A stretch of 64,000 nt of DNA from Oryzias latipes (taxonomy: Eukaryota > Chordata > Actinopteri > Beloniformes > Adrianichthyidae): assembly GCF_002234675.1 (NCBI RefSeq), contig NC_019881.2, forward strand, positions 20,275,494 to 20,339,493. Reading direction: 5' to 3'. The translations under genes and the position numbers were made by a program. The notes beneath the pieces were generated by a model that was not told the origin of the DNA, did no database searches, and worked only from the letters and a program-made list of their open reading frames with translations. This document shows, piece by piece, positions 12,582 through 27,500 of the stretch. The stretch's first letter is position 1, and the number at the start of each line of letters is the position of its first letter.

Positions 12582-15500
12582 ACACATTAATCAATATCTT
12601 ATTATCTCGGCTAAAAGGTGTTTTGTCCTCCCTGTAGAAATAAGAACACTTGTTCTCCGTGCACCTTTTTTTTTTGTCCTCCTCCTTCAGATGTGACTGA
12701 ACCGGCAGACCGAGCCTCCTCTGTTCTCGCTGGCTTATCAGCAAAACCACAAACCTGCCCCTTTGTCTCAGACTCGATGCCAAAATCCTTCTCTGCTCCG
12801 ATGTTTAAAAATAGCAGCTGAATGTTAAAGAACAACCGATACTAAAGCCGACGGTGGAAACTGAAGAAAAGAGACGACAGAAACAGAAAACCTTCAAACG
12901 TTGAAATCCGAAAGTGTTAAGGCCATGTCACACAGCCACTACCTACATTTTGCACATATTCCATGGATGAAAATCGATAATACCTAAAAATACATGGAAA
13001 AATTGAGAAAAGTTGCGGTCTTTACGTGATTTGAACTTGTGCGGCGGGTAGGCAATATAAAAGTTATCCATTGGTGGTGCATGCGTGAAAAGTCTGTTAG
13101 ACATACGTGAACGGTCGTGGAAAGCGACATTTGTTAATGCATCTCGCAAAAAAAATGGCCAATTGTGTAAGATTAACATAATAATTGCATATGAACTACA
13201 TTATAGATGCGTACACTACGTAATTCAAGTTTGAACAGCTCAAAATTGAATTCACGTCACCCGTCGTCCGAAACCCTCAACATCTGCACACATTGACAAA
13301 TGACGAACGCAAGGAACACTTAAGAATTACACATATCACGCATGTATCACGAAAGGCCGAAATTTAATATGTGGAAAATGTATGTAGTGGCTCTTACACT
13401 AAGCATGTAAGAGCGTCACTTTTGCTCACATTTTCACATTTTAAAGGATCAAAAAAAACTGAAGAGTATATTTCACAAGTTAGCTAAGCTCCCAGTTACT
13501 GGCATCCAACGGAGGAACTGGAACTCCATATGGAGGAGGCAAGTGTTTCAGAAAGCAAAAAGCATCATTTTAACACATGAACACGTCCGGTCCTTCAGTT
13601 CTTTTAATGTCGCCCTCGGGCCGTCGTTTTATCAAACCAACAGGTAGACTCAAACAGGTACACAGTATCCTTTATTTCCAATGCCATCAAACTTTTAAAG
13701 CAGAGTGGCTACACTCCACAGCAGGAAGGCATCTGTCTTATATTCAACCTTTTGTTATATTATTTTTTAAAGATAATTAGCTTTTTAATCTGTTTTTACA
13801 CATTGTCTATCTATATACTTGTCCAAAACACAAAATGAACCAAAAAACCTATTCGAAAAGTAAGACGACTCGATCGCTGAGACACTGCCTTTCACTCCTT
13901 GTGAGACTTTATCAAATAGGAGCTAGAAGCAACAAAAGAGAGAGAATGCATTTGATCTGTGGACATGTCGCTGCTAATTATCAAATAAAAAGAAGTTTTG
14001 ACTTCATTGATGCTCCGTCTGCTGAAGGAGAACTTCATCCCCAGCAGTGATTGCTCTGTTTGACCTTTCTGCATAGATTAGTCATTGGGATAATGGAGGC
14101 ACCAAAGGTGACCAGAAGCGCATGAAGCTGCACTCTTCCTGTTTTTCAATCCATCACTAATGGATGCAGAATCAGGGCAAACAGGACTTTTCCTCCATCG
14201 TAACTCTTCTCTGACTGCTCAATAGAAAGCTCAGAACAAATGGGACCTCGGGTTAAGTTTATGGCTATTTATTAAACCAGTTACTAACTCTGAATAAATA
14301 TTTGATGGCATGGTTTTGAAGCAGAGGGCTGACGGGAAGTGGAAGATAATGAAAGGACGTGGTGTGTGTGCTCTGATCACAACCCTTCCCCCCGTTTCAC
14401 ATGAATCCAAACATCACTGACTCTAAACTCAGATAAAAAAAATAAATCTCTAAAAGATCCAGAATATTTTCCAGAACTGACGATTTTTTTAAATAAGGAC
14501 ATTAAACGGCTTATTTACTATTTTTATGTTTGGAAAACATTAACGCACAACGATTGCATGACGTTAATTCCTATCCCCAAGGAAAATGCCTTCCACACGG
14601 TTTACAACTGTAGTTTTCCATCAATGCGTGTTATTTTTGCTAACCTGTTCATTTTTTTTATTATATATATTGACATGAAGTTGGCTAATGTTAGGGTGGA
14701 AGATGTTCATGATAGAGTGAGTTGGAAAAGGATGATTCGCTGTGGCGACCCCTGATGGGAAAAGCCGAAAGAGAAAGATTTGTTGGAGCCATTTGGCTGA
14801 AATTACATCCTTTATTAGATTTCATACATGCATGCGCCTGTCATTCTTTGGTCATGCAGCTGTTCTGACCTCCTTCTTTTTTTCCTGAGTCTTTTTTTTT
14901 CCAGGAGTCTTTCCTTACCGGGAAGGACGGTCTAAGGGCAGGGATCCCCAGTTTAGTTTAGTCTGCTTAGTTAGTTCAGTTTAGAATCTTCCTACTGGAT
15001 TTCATGTTTACTTTACATTTACCGGTATGAAAGCCAATTGAGACGACTGTTGTTGTGATTTTGGGTTATATAAATAAAATTGTATTGAATTGAATTGAAA
15101 AATTGAATTTTGGTTAGATTGTTTTGGGAGCTGCCGTGTCTTATTGGCATTTACTGTTTAGATTTGGAACTTGGGGAGCACAGTAGCACATTAATAGACC
15201 GTGTTATTGGCGTGTTATTCTCATATTGCTGTCATATTTAGGACGAGTTCATGCCCTTGAAAAGTATTTTTTGTCGTTTACTGTTCAAGAAAGTGCAAGA
15301 CAACAAATTACATAAAAGGAAGAACAGTGACTTTTTTATGGAGTACGCGTCAAGACAGTTCCTGCGTCCCAAGATACCTGAATGTAACTGCAATGACAGT
15401 TACATTATTCAAATAACTGATATTTCATTTACACTTGATTATCTTGTAAGAAATCCAAGGAATCTGGAAAACTTCCCCTGCACTGTTCAGTTGCAGGTAT

Positions 15501-18500
15501 TTCTCTCTGAGTCACACTGGTTGAAGTTTTGGCTAAAGAAGTCCTGCATCCATTATTAGGTCAGTGATTTGGATCGTCAGCCACAAATATCAATCATAGT
15601 AAATGAATCGTTACACTTCTACATTTCAACTCATGCAAGAAGGAAAGATGCACATCGGTGGAATATATTTGTGTTTTTTCTTCTGAATTCTCTGGTTTCT
15701 GTCTGAACTCGGTCTGTTGGTGTTTATTCTGGACATCACCTACAGTGAATCCGTTCTGGCCCCGTGACGTTAACCAGACTGGACTGCTGAGCAGCGTGAC
15801 TCAGTTTTCTTGATTCTATCAGACGTTTGCTGGGTCCAGCTCAGCTTTTGAAGCTCTGAAGGAAGAGCGGACTGTGAGCGATGAGTCATGGGACAGCTTT
15901 TCTTTCTGTCTGCAGTTTCTGTGCAGTTGAGCGTGGGTGAACCGGACAGGCGTGTGAGGATTGACTATGTGGTACCTTGCAGTGAATGATTAAAGCTTTG
16001 AGGGGGGGCGGGCAGTCCGGACTCTCTGGCTTCTGCGCCGTCGTCTGTCGAGCTCCGGCCTCGCTGCTGTCGTCCTCCTCGTCCGATCGGAGGCTCTTCT
16101 CGCTTTCCTCCAAAGACTCCCTCTCCTCCGTCGAGTCCTCGGCTGTGCTCTCACTCCTTTCCTCGGCGTCGACGGGACCCCCGTCTTTGGTGTCGGCCAG
16201 GGGGGAGCGAACCCTGGAGCTGGGGTCGCGGGCCTCCCCTCGCAGCCGGGTGATATTTCCCTCAAGCAAGCGGCGCTGGACGATGCTGTGAGGTTGCTGA
16301 GAGGAGAAAAATCACCAAATTATAAAATTTCTCCCCCTTGAATTCACATAAGAGAAAGTATCACACTTTAGAGTTTTTTCATACTTTATTAACCCGAATG
16401 TTAAGAGAAAGAAAAAAAACAAGAAAAAACAATGAACCGTCCTCTTTCCAATATTTCAATTGTATTTTCCAAAACCTAAACATAAAGTTCATGCCTGAGT
16501 CCCAAACTTTAAACCTGGGCTTACTTGGTTTTTTCTCTTTCTAATGTAATTCTAATGTGATGTTAGATTTCATTTCATTATTTATCAAATAAAAGTAACC
16601 ACAGTCTCTGGAGTAGAGGCCCAGACGTGACAATAATCAAGACTCTGATAGTCAAACTTCGTTTAAAGGCACATTTGAAGTCAAATTAAGATATCGTTTT
16701 GAATGATTTTGCTTTGATGACTCATAGAAATGCGAAGCATCTGAAAACTAAAAGGTTAAGTGGAAAGTATGGACATTTTACATAATTTATCACAATTATG
16801 TTTTTGTTTTTATTAATAGTGATAAGCCATATTTTTTCAGTTGATTGCATCCATCCAACCATTTCTAAACTGGCTAAATCCCTTTCGGGGGTCACAAAGT
16901 TGCTGGAGGCTATCCCGGCAACTTTTGAGCAAAGGTGGGGTTCACCCTGAACAGGTTGCCAGTCCATCACACTTGCCTTAAGCCTAGGGACAATTTCCAC
17001 TCACCAATCGACAAATGGAATTTGTTGCATAACCTTGCCTAGTATAAGTTTATTTAAGAACTGTTTTATTTGAACTTTTATCGATTTAGTGGGCGTGTCA
17101 TTTTTTGTGCAGCGGGTTGGATCCAGACGTTTTAAAGCATCCAGCGCGGCGTAATCATCTAGCTTAGATTAGATTAGATTAGTTTCAACTTTATTGTCAC
17201 TGCACATGTAGGTACAAGGCAACGAAATGCAGTTAGCATCTAACCAGAATTGCAATAAGCAGTAAGTACAAAATAGAGGTCTATAATATGTTCAATAACT
17301 ATACAGGTAAGTATTATGGAAATAATTTACAGATATTAAATACCATTAGCACGATATACCGATAGTTGTACTGTGAACATCCTATTCAGATGAGCTATGT
17401 AAAAGTGTATGAACACTATAGGCAGAACTATGAACATAGTTTACAGTATTGCAATGGACAGTAAAGTGCATAGAAAATATTACAATATGCAGATGGATTA
17501 TACAGTGTTCCTGGATGAGCAGACAGTAGTGCAAGTAATAACAAGTTACTGTTTTGCTTGTTGTGAATAAATAAATAATTCAGAGTGTTGAGGAGGGGGA
17601 GGAGTCTATGGTGGTGTGGGGGGTGTTTTAGGGGTGTCAGAGGGAAGAGTTCAGCAAGGAGACAGCTTTAGGGAAAAAGCTGTTCCTGAATCTTGTGGTC
17701 CTTGTCCGGAGACTTCTGAAACGCCTCCCGGAGAGGAAGAGGTTAAACAGTCCGTGGTCAGGGTGAGAGGAGTCCTTAGAGACCTTGTACATGAGAGCAA
17801 CACAGTCTTCAGCTTTCTTATGCTTTCTTATCCTCTGATTTACAATGTAAATCATGGGAAAACCTTGATAAATGACCAAAAAGCCAAAGATGCAGATTGT
17901 TTTCATTGGGGCAAAGATGCTAGAGAGATGCTGGATGTGGAGGCGGAGGAGTTCGCTCCTATACAGTAGGGCAATAATTTGCTCCCACACATAGATCATC
18001 AATAATAATGAGTATAACAGGCCCACTCTTGACTCCATCTTTTAAAAAGAAGCCTGTGTTTCTATAGTGTTGTATGAATCATTAAAGATTCTGGACATCA
18101 ATAAAAGCATTTTTAGTTGTTAAAGACTTTTCATCTTTACTCCACATAAAGCTGAAGTGCTTCTCTTGTGATTCTGATATGATTTCCCCACTTTCATAGG
18201 AACATGTCGCCCATGACTTGCTGTTCTCTTTAAATCCGATTAAAAAGCTGCCTGTTCCTCCGTGATTGGATTGCTCGTCTACCAGCATTGAATCTTCGAG
18301 TGGTCTTTCTGGTCACGCAACACCAACAGGGCGGCTGTATCAACCGAATGCAAAGCTTTTTTTCAGGTTTTTTTTTTCTTTTCCTTTCATTTTTCAGTTT
18401 GCAGAAAAATTCAATGCTTCACTACAGGTGAAAGAGACCGAACCTGAGGACACACGTTTGATTGAAAACCAAAACTGAAAACACAAATGATTGTTTATAC

Positions 18501-21500
18501 AAAGTCTGTACTGCAGTCACACTAACTGACATGAAACAATCAAAGAAATTCTAATAAAAAAAAAAAAATTCTCCCCTGTCACATTTTCCAATCCTCTTGG
18601 AAAAGATTGCAACCTTAAAAAACAAGAGAAAAGAGCAATAGGCCTTCACTTCTTGAAACACTGCAACAGTGAGCATTTCCGTCTGTTTCTGTGGACACAG
18701 ACAGACCGCATAAACGTGGAAAGATGAGGAACTAAAAACGAGCGTGTGCAGTGGTTTGACCAGCACAGCAGAGCTGGAGGTGCTGCTGAATCATAAAGGC
18801 TGTAAAATCTCTGCAGGTTATGAGTCACAGATGTAAAAAAATTAATGTTTGTCTGACTAAGACTTGTTGCAAAAGCACATCTTTCTTTGTACTCAGCAGG
18901 AAAAGCTTTGTCTGCGGGCGTAAATGAAAATGGTGAGCTTTAATTTAAAAATGGCTCACGTTGTTCAGGCGTTGGAGTTATTTAAAAGGAAAGTCTTTAA
19001 CCTTTAATCACAAACCAACACATTCCCTGTAGTGATTACGTTCAGGTATTCTAAAGGATGTTCCCATGCCTGCAGTTTTTATTAATCAGCAAGCTTGAAG
19101 TGTCCGACGCTTTTCTCTGTTTTGCTAATCAAGTCCAGAGAAAATGTTATTCGTTTTCTTCTCCACGCTCACCTTTTGTTTTCAGCCTCATGCATACAGA
19201 TATGGTTTTTTTTTTAAATATAGGGTGATTCTGACCCTCTACGTTTATGAAAAATGCTCATTCGCGGCAGAATTTACCAAAAAAAACTAAATTATTTAAA
19301 AGTATGCTCCATCTCAAGTCCAACTTACATGCAAATTAAATAATTTAAGCAACTATAAAGCACGGTGGTAGCAGTGTGATGGTATGAGGCAGTTCTCCCA
19401 GAAAACTTTTCAGGGGTGCCCAAATCAAAACTTTGAGGGCCAGCCTTCTGTTGGTTTTCCAGAAATCCAGCCTTACCTGCTGCTGATTACCTGGATCAGG
19501 TGTGTTTAGTCAATAAGGAGCCTCAATGGCAGGGTGGTTGGAAAACATGTACACTGGCTCTCAAGGCCTGGATTTGTGCACCCCTGGTTTAAACTATAAA
19601 ATTATACCAATAAGAGATGGTTGGTGTGGTGGCATGACCCATTGGTGTTTATTAAACCAGTTTGAAGCCTAATTTTGACATAATTGTTGCCGCCATATTG
19701 GTTTTTACATCGAGAGTAAAATTAGACAAAAAGGTGACACAAACAAACCTTACAGTTTTCACGTCTATTAATCAAAATACCACGTTTTGAGAACAGGACT
19801 TTGGGACCCTCTCCTCTAGCTTTTTAAACAGAAAGTATCCTCGGGCTCCAAAAGGCCATAGACTTCTATAGAAATTTGGTAGAATAGCCATTCTTGCTCT
19901 GCTACATTTTTTTAACATGTTCTTGCTAATCCTTATTTTCAATTTCAAGATATTTTTCCTAATAACTTTGGAGAAAATCACTGCTTTGTGTCCAAATTAG
20001 AAGTTCTACAACATCTGTTTCTCTTTTCTCTTCAATTGATTTCAAGACTGTAGTTAATACATTTTTTTAAAGTTAGTCTTTATTATTTTCCCTTGTGTTT
20101 TTCTAGAGATGTTAATCGTTTTACTGTCTATGAAGGACTCGTTTCAGGAGCTATGATTATATTGATATAGTAGGATGAGTAAAATCAATGCTGCCTCTTT
20201 CTTGTCCACTTTCTTTCACATTATTGGCTTTATGCTTGATTAACATTCAAGCAGAAGTGAAAGATTATGAAATTATTATGATCCTGACTGGAATTTAAAT
20301 GAAGAGCAGCAGGACTTGGTGGTTTGCAAAGCAAATAGGGAAAGGTGTCAGAGCCGGGGAGATGTGGATGTGTAACCTTAACACGCTTTAATAATGTGAG
20401 CTCATGCCTGCCCGTGTCTGATTCTCTAATGCGCCGTTATGTTTTCCCGCCTCCTTTGAGTCAGGCATCCACATGAGGCAGAATTTAACGTCCCACATAC
20501 TGCTGAACACTCAGCATTTCATTTAATATGCTAAATAAAAGGAGGTTTTGGTAGATTATTTGTATTATGAGATGTGTGTGAGTCAAACTGTTCAGGCTGC
20601 AAAACAGCATCTCTTGGAGTTGGTCATCGCCCCCCTTGTCCCCCGGTTCGATTTTTCATTTACTTTCTGCCTGGACTCCAACTGAGGCTGAACAAGCTCT
20701 GATGACTGCGCTGTCTCCTTTTTGCACTTCTCCTGTCACCTCTTTTGGCATTGGTCTGTCATTTTCTTCCTTCTCATCTCCACTTTCATTGTTGTTTTGT
20801 CCTTTCCTCCGCTCTTGTTTTCTTCTACTTTGTAGTTTTTTACTGTTTCTCTCAGCCCTTTTCTTTGATATCATTCTATTACATGTCATTTTCTAACACT
20901 TCACCGTCCTTTTCCACTCTACCAGGGCGGATTTCTAGAAATGTTCTTCCATTTTCCCACAAAAAAGCTTTTCCCCTTTTATTTTTGGCCTTAATTCCTC
21001 TTCAAAAGTTCACCACTGTGGATTACTTTAAACTACGTGGTTAAATCGAATTAACTGATAATATTTTTGATTTTTGATTTAGGCTGTTCCAGTGTTTGGG
21101 ATTTATTGGTTTATTTTAGACAAAAGAAAAACATCGGAAAAAGTTAGCAATGCAAACTAAATATTTAGTTAGTAAATGTAACATTTAGAAAAACATGAAT
21201 TAAAAGCAAAAAAATAGCCATTTGAAAAATTAAACCATTTTTTTCTCCTAAAAAAGGCTAAATTACCAAAAATATTGCTGTTAATATTTGATCTTGTCAC
21301 TTGTTTTTGTTTTTGTGGGCGAGACGTAGGCAGGCTGCTGAGGCCAGAGACTGCGGTGAAGTTGGAGTACTTGTTCCAGGTAGGAAAATTAGCTGCGAAA
21401 ATAACTAATATTTCATTAAAAATCGTTCTTTTGTGTGCCAAAGGTAATATATTATCTTATAGATGGATAAAGTTTAATCTCAAAAGCTAAAGAAAATCCC

Positions 21501-24500
21501 AATATAAATAGGTCCTTTAAGCAGAGCTGTGTTAGCTTTAGCATTTACCCTTTTTAGCATCTTTATTTTGCTTATTTTTAATTCAGCTCATTTAACACTT
21601 GTTTAGAATTTTTAGTTGTTTTTTTTTTGTGTGTGTGTTTTCTCTTTTTTTCATAATGTGGCTAATTTTAATTCAGTGATAATCATAGAATTTTAACTCA
21701 GATATATTTTTTTAGGTTACCATTTTTGTAATCAAGCTAGCTTCTTTAGCTTTGCTCAGCCAATGTAAATCAATTTACCATTTTTAGAATGTTCTATGGT
21801 ATATCATGTTTTTCACTTGTATTTAGTATTTAATATTTTGGTACATTACTTAGTACATTTCTAGTAGTTAATTTATTTAAACATGTTTTTTCCCAAATCA
21901 TATTTATTATTTGAATTGGCATTTTAGGCATGTTTGCTTTTTTTTGTTGTCTTTCTTATTTTTGCTCAAATTATCCTTTATTCATTTTTTTTCTGTACTA
22001 CTAGCCACTGTGTCTAAACCTTTTTTACTGAAACACTAAATGAATTGTCTAAAGGCAGTTAAACAAATTTGGTAGAGGGTCAAAGTGAGCAGCAGAGGTA
22101 TGAAAAGTGTGAGCTGATAATGAGGTATTTTTCAGGCAATTTGGTTTCTGCTGTGAGAAAAAGAAAAGCCTAATGAGACATCTTTGACAGGACTTCCCTT
22201 CACAAAAACTCCACTTAGTTTAGAGATAAAACAGCACGGTGCCCTGCAAAAACACAGAAAATAGCATTTTAAGGAAATTTATTATTACGTTGTGTAAATG
22301 TCATCATCAGACCCCACAGAAGGAGACTTCATCTGATAGCGCTTAATGCCAGCTATTATCTTCCTAGTGTCTCCTGATGAGTGGCCCTTGCTGCTATGAG
22401 GCCAGCTATGGAGTAAATTTGTGTTTACTGCTTCTGATGCTGCATGAGTTTAAGTTCACAGGAAAACTCACTACATTCGGTATTTTTAGAAGTGCTGGAT
22501 TTGGGTTTGGAAGGAAAAAGGTAGAAAAAATAAAGCTACACGAGGACAAAAAGACATATCAAAACCAGGATGGAGCTGAAACTAAGGAAACAAAAGCAGA
22601 TGCAAGAAGCAACCATGGCAGACGCACAATACAAATGTGTTTGCTGCCTCCACACTCATGAAGTCAAAGCTAACTGTTGAGGTATTTCCACCAATTTCCT
22701 GCCGTTTGCATAAAGCTTCAAAGAGAATTCTGATTCTAAAAAATGGTAAGATGAAGAAATTTAGTCCCAAAATCTGCATTTTAATTATACATTTTTTTGT
22801 TTGCGCTGTTTTTTTCTCAGACGCCAAACTCTGTAGTTTAAATCACATCAACAGACCATGAAACACGTGGATCTGGACAAAGCCCAACAGACTGAATGCC
22901 TCTCCTTTAAATTCTCCTTTTTTCATGAATTCTACCTCTTAAGCTAAACAGACTCCTTTTTACTGAGGATATGTCCTTCAGATCCATTCAACAAACCGAC
23001 AGGCTAAAAATATTGCTTCTTAAATTAACGCTATCCCCATTTTCACTTGGTCTTTTTCGTCTGCAGGGACTCCAGCTGGAGGATTTGCATCACCAGCTGT
23101 TGGTCTGAAGGAATTAGCTTTGTTATGCAGATAATGATGGTGAGTGGACGTGACATTCCAATTTCCAAAAGTCCAAATAGGAAAAATGTGCAAACAAAAC
23201 AACCATTTACACTCTCTTCGTGCATTTTGGGGAAAAAGGAGCATCCAAAACACTGATTAGCAATAGGTTGTGTATCAGCGCTCCTTCTCTGCTGTCTGAG
23301 GGAGCTCCAGTGTAATCAGCTAATGTGAAGGAGTCTCACCAGAAGCTGTCATGTGTGACAAATTTCCTCCCATGCGATCCATCGAGAGCTTGCGGAGGGT
23401 TTATCACCTCCTTCTTCCGACAGCTTGTTAGCAGACTGACAGTTTGTAAACCGTAAACTCCCCGCGATGGCCGTCTAGTGGCTTTAGTGTCATGAATTTG
23501 AATGAAAACAGCTTGGTCCCAAAAATAGATTTGTATTAATATTTGTATGACTTTAGTGATCTGCTTCTCTTCAGAGCGTTTAAAGTGATGCAGTCAAGCT
23601 GTTCTGTTGATCTTTTCCTATTCTTGACCCACTTGTGAAAATTGAAGTAACTTCAGAGCAACAACATTTAACATTAACTCCGTTTTTTTTTTCTTTAACA
23701 ACCTGATGCTTACCAGGTACATTTTACAATTTAAACCAGAATCTTTATTTTAAAGAGTTACAGTTTGAAATGTCTGGTGTTCATCCTTCCTCCACTCATT
23801 ACCGTTTCTGCCTGGGCAGCAGGTGTGAACAAACTGGGATGAGCTGTCAGCAGCTCTAAAGCTGCGACACGGCAGCCGGAATGGAAAAACGTAAATATTT
23901 GGGTCGTTTTCATTAATGCTTTTCAACACAGAGACCCCTCAAAGGTTTTCACAACAGGGAGAGTAAAAATAAAGCTACTAGCAGCCGTGAAACGCGACCT
24001 GACCACGCCCTCGCCGCCTCCTTTTGACCCGCCTTCACTGGCTGAGCAGCTACTACAGACCCTTCACTCTCTCCTTCTCCCGCTGCCGCCCTGCTCAAAA
24101 CTGCATAACAAATTCATAACAAAACCCACTTCTTTCAAAATAGTGGCTTTTCTGTTATCTCCATAGCAACTATTTTATTTCTTGGTTGCCTGTGGGTGAC
24201 AAACAGGTCAATGTAACTTTTAGAAGAATCTGCAAAAGTAAATTTGTTGATTTCCAACTGAGGTTTTTCGTTAACCACCCTTTTTATCATCATATCTTTT
24301 AGTCATTTTGCTCAGCTTGAGCCACCGATTCGTGTGTTATATTTTCCCAATATTCAGGTAAAAAATCTGCAAACAGCAGAACGTCACTTTTGCAAGCTTG
24401 CCATGCTAACGCCATTCAAAATAAAAAAACTTTAAAACCAACATTTTTTTCCCAGTGATGCTCGAGGAGTTGAGGAGCGATGGATGAAAATCGCCAGGAG

Positions 24501-27500
24501 GAGTTTTGAATTTGTAAAAGGTACTAAACTGGACTTTTTTGGGGGGGTTGAATTGAACTAAGATGCTTGTGACTAAAGCTTTAGATGGCACCTATGTCAA
24601 CGTTGTACTGTTGCCATAGCAACAAATACTTTAGCAGTAGAAGTGATAATCCTTCGAGTGGATTTCTACCTTACATACTAAGGAGTGTGTATATTAAAGT
24701 GATGTGTGAACATCTAAATTGTCCTCATGAATGCTTAATTGATTAATTTCAATCAGTTTCAGCAATAAAACTATGTTAAAAAAAGACCATAAAAATCCAA
24801 AGAATTACCAGTTGAAGAGATTAAGTCCTAAATTGATTAGAAAATAAATAAAAGGAAATTATGACATCTTCTTTACATTTAGTTTAGTCTTAATGATAAT
24901 TTGACATATTTGTTATTAAACTTTACAGTACACACAGACAATTAGCTTCATTACCTATAAAATGGGATTAAAACGGTTTATTTTTAAGAACAATTTAAAG
25001 AGATGATCACTTCTAAAGACGGTCCTGCAAAGTCTATCAAGCAGGATCTTTTGGTTATTTGTTGTCATTACCATTTGTTCTATTTTGCTTTCACTTTGTG
25101 TATCGTCGTCAAACAGCCTTTGTCGTCTTCGTTTGTCCTCCTCTCAGCCTCCGAGTTGTGTGGAAAGGTGTGATCGGTTCAGGCTGACACCTGTTGACTG
25201 CTTCCCTCACGCACAGCTCCCCTGAGCTCAGTCAGACGTGTTCTGTGGCTGATTTCTCCTGATCACCAACCAGCCCAAACCGGTCTCACTCTGACAGTGT
25301 GACAACACAGCTCCTCATCCTCCTCTTCCTCACACTTTCAGTTTCTTTGGCTCGGCTTCTTTCCTCTGTATTTCTCCCCCTGTGAGTCAGATTAGAGGCT
25401 GATTGCCAAGCGGACTAATTATCTGACTGCAACCGGCTCGTCTCTGTCGTCCAGCTGGCCACAGGAGCTTTCGATTGGCCTCTTTCTTCGTTTGATAGGC
25501 GTTTCGAGCGACTGACTTCTTCTGACAGCGACCAGGAGGCTTCAGCAGCTTCACATCTGCTGCCCAGATGCCCCTTTTGCTTATTTCCAAACCATTCTCT
25601 GTCTCTGCATTATCTCCAGACATCCTGTGTTTCAACTAACCAAACAACCAAATCTTTGTCATGACATAAACTACAGATGCAAATATATTAAGTCCTTCAG
25701 TCCTCTTCTGATATTCTCAAATTAAATTAAGGTTTTGGAAGCATCATTCTTTTTTTTTTTTTTTTTTTTTTTTTAACTTGTCCTGTCCAACAGCTAGGCA
25801 GACAGATGATAGCTGAGGGCCTCTTGTGTTGGACATATTTTACTTTAACAAGAGGGGTTATTAATCTTCAGACAAACCAAAGGTATGTCTGAATAAACCC
25901 CTTTTGTAATTGAGGCCAAACTTTATTAATTTCAATCATGTTTGAAAATCTTTGGTGTTGGACCGGACGGAAAAGGAAAGAGGGGAAGAAGAGAGAGGGA
26001 CGTTAGGGAGAGGGGGGGGTAGGAGGGTGATAATAGGAGGGGAAGGGGGGTAAGACCATGAAGCAGCATAAAGCAACAAGTTTACTGGTTGTTAATCATT
26101 ATGGTAAGGTTCAAATGTAGTACAAAAAGGGTGGGGCCTATCCACACACACACTCAAATGTTATAAACACACCTGCTAGCTGCAAAAATGTCCACCTGTC
26201 GACATGTACACAAAACAGATAGTGCTCACACGCATACTTATGCCTTAAAACCAACTAGTGTGAAATCTTTCATTCATTCAATCATGCAAACTGTTAGTGC
26301 AAAGGTGAGCTAACACCTGTGCTCAGGTGAGTGTTTATGTTCTTCTAAAATGGATGGTGGAACGTGACAAGAAGGAGGGAGAGTGCCCAGCCATCCCCAC
26401 CCCAAGACCCCCACCGCAGCAGCAGCGGCAGCCGAAATCCCCCCAACGCCACACGGGAACCAGCAGGGAACAACCGCCGCCCGGGCGACCAAGCCCGCCA
26501 CCCAGGCCAGGGCCAGCAGGACCGCCGCAAGGCCCCCAGAGCCAGAGAGCAGGGAGGCACGGAGGGAAAGAGAGCGCCGCCCCAGCCCAACCAGGAGAGC
26601 AGCCCCCCCGCCGCGCCGGGAGCGCCCAACGCAGGGCCCCACCGGAGAAGGACGCCCACAGCCCCAGACGAGCACCCCACCACCACCCAGGAGTTCCGGG
26701 CATCCCCCCGCCCCTACCCCAGGTACGAGCCAGGACCCCCCAAGGGAGACCCGCTCCGCACTCCAGGCAGCCATCCGCCCGGCCCACGGTTGGTCCAGGG
26801 AGGAGCAAGGCAGGGGCCCGCCGCCCCCGCCCAGGAGGGGGGAACCCCGGGGAAAAAAGAGGGCCCACAAGGGGTGTTATAAATATGGCCCGACCAGACT
26901 CGGCCATGTTGGAAGTTTGGCGGGGCCCAGCGCTCAGGGGCAAGGACCAGGACCCACCCCCCAGGGACACGAACACCCCCGGCTCAGGTGTAATATGAAC
27001 CCCCCCACCGTGCGGAGAGAGCACCGCCGGGCCCAGGGATCCAGCACCCAAGGGACACGGCCGCCTTCGCCAAGAGGCCCGCACCCCCCACCAGGGAAGG
27101 GGTAGGGGACAGATGGACCCAGGTCCCACCTTCCTTGCAAAATGTGTGTGCATGTATGTGTGTTTGAAAGGGTGTGTGTGTGCATGTGTGTGTGTTTATG
27201 TTGGAATGTATATATTGAAGGGGGAGGGGTGTGTGTACTAAGGGGGGTGCAGTTAAAATTGGCGAGTAGGGCACTAAGGGGACATCTCCTGATTACTCAC
27301 AGTGATGTCCCCTCACTCTCCCCACCAAGGGGCCCTAAATGTCTAAGGTGCGGTTAAAATTGGCGGGTAGGGTGCCAGGAGGACATCTGCTGCTTGCTGG
27401 CAGTGATGTCCAAGCACCCCCCCGCCAAGGACATTACATGTCTAAGGTGCAAATAAAACCGAAAGAGGGGGGGCCCACTCCATACGGCAACCATAGGAGG

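Larger units (their letters stand above)
17991..25735. other. nrip2 intron 1, distal part
   Basis: Apart from the 19.4-kb hAT-like MITE and the family A copy at 24 kb, this 7.7 kb is unique-looking AT-rich intron. No conserved exon-like open frame with splice sites was found in it. Confidence 0.5.
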
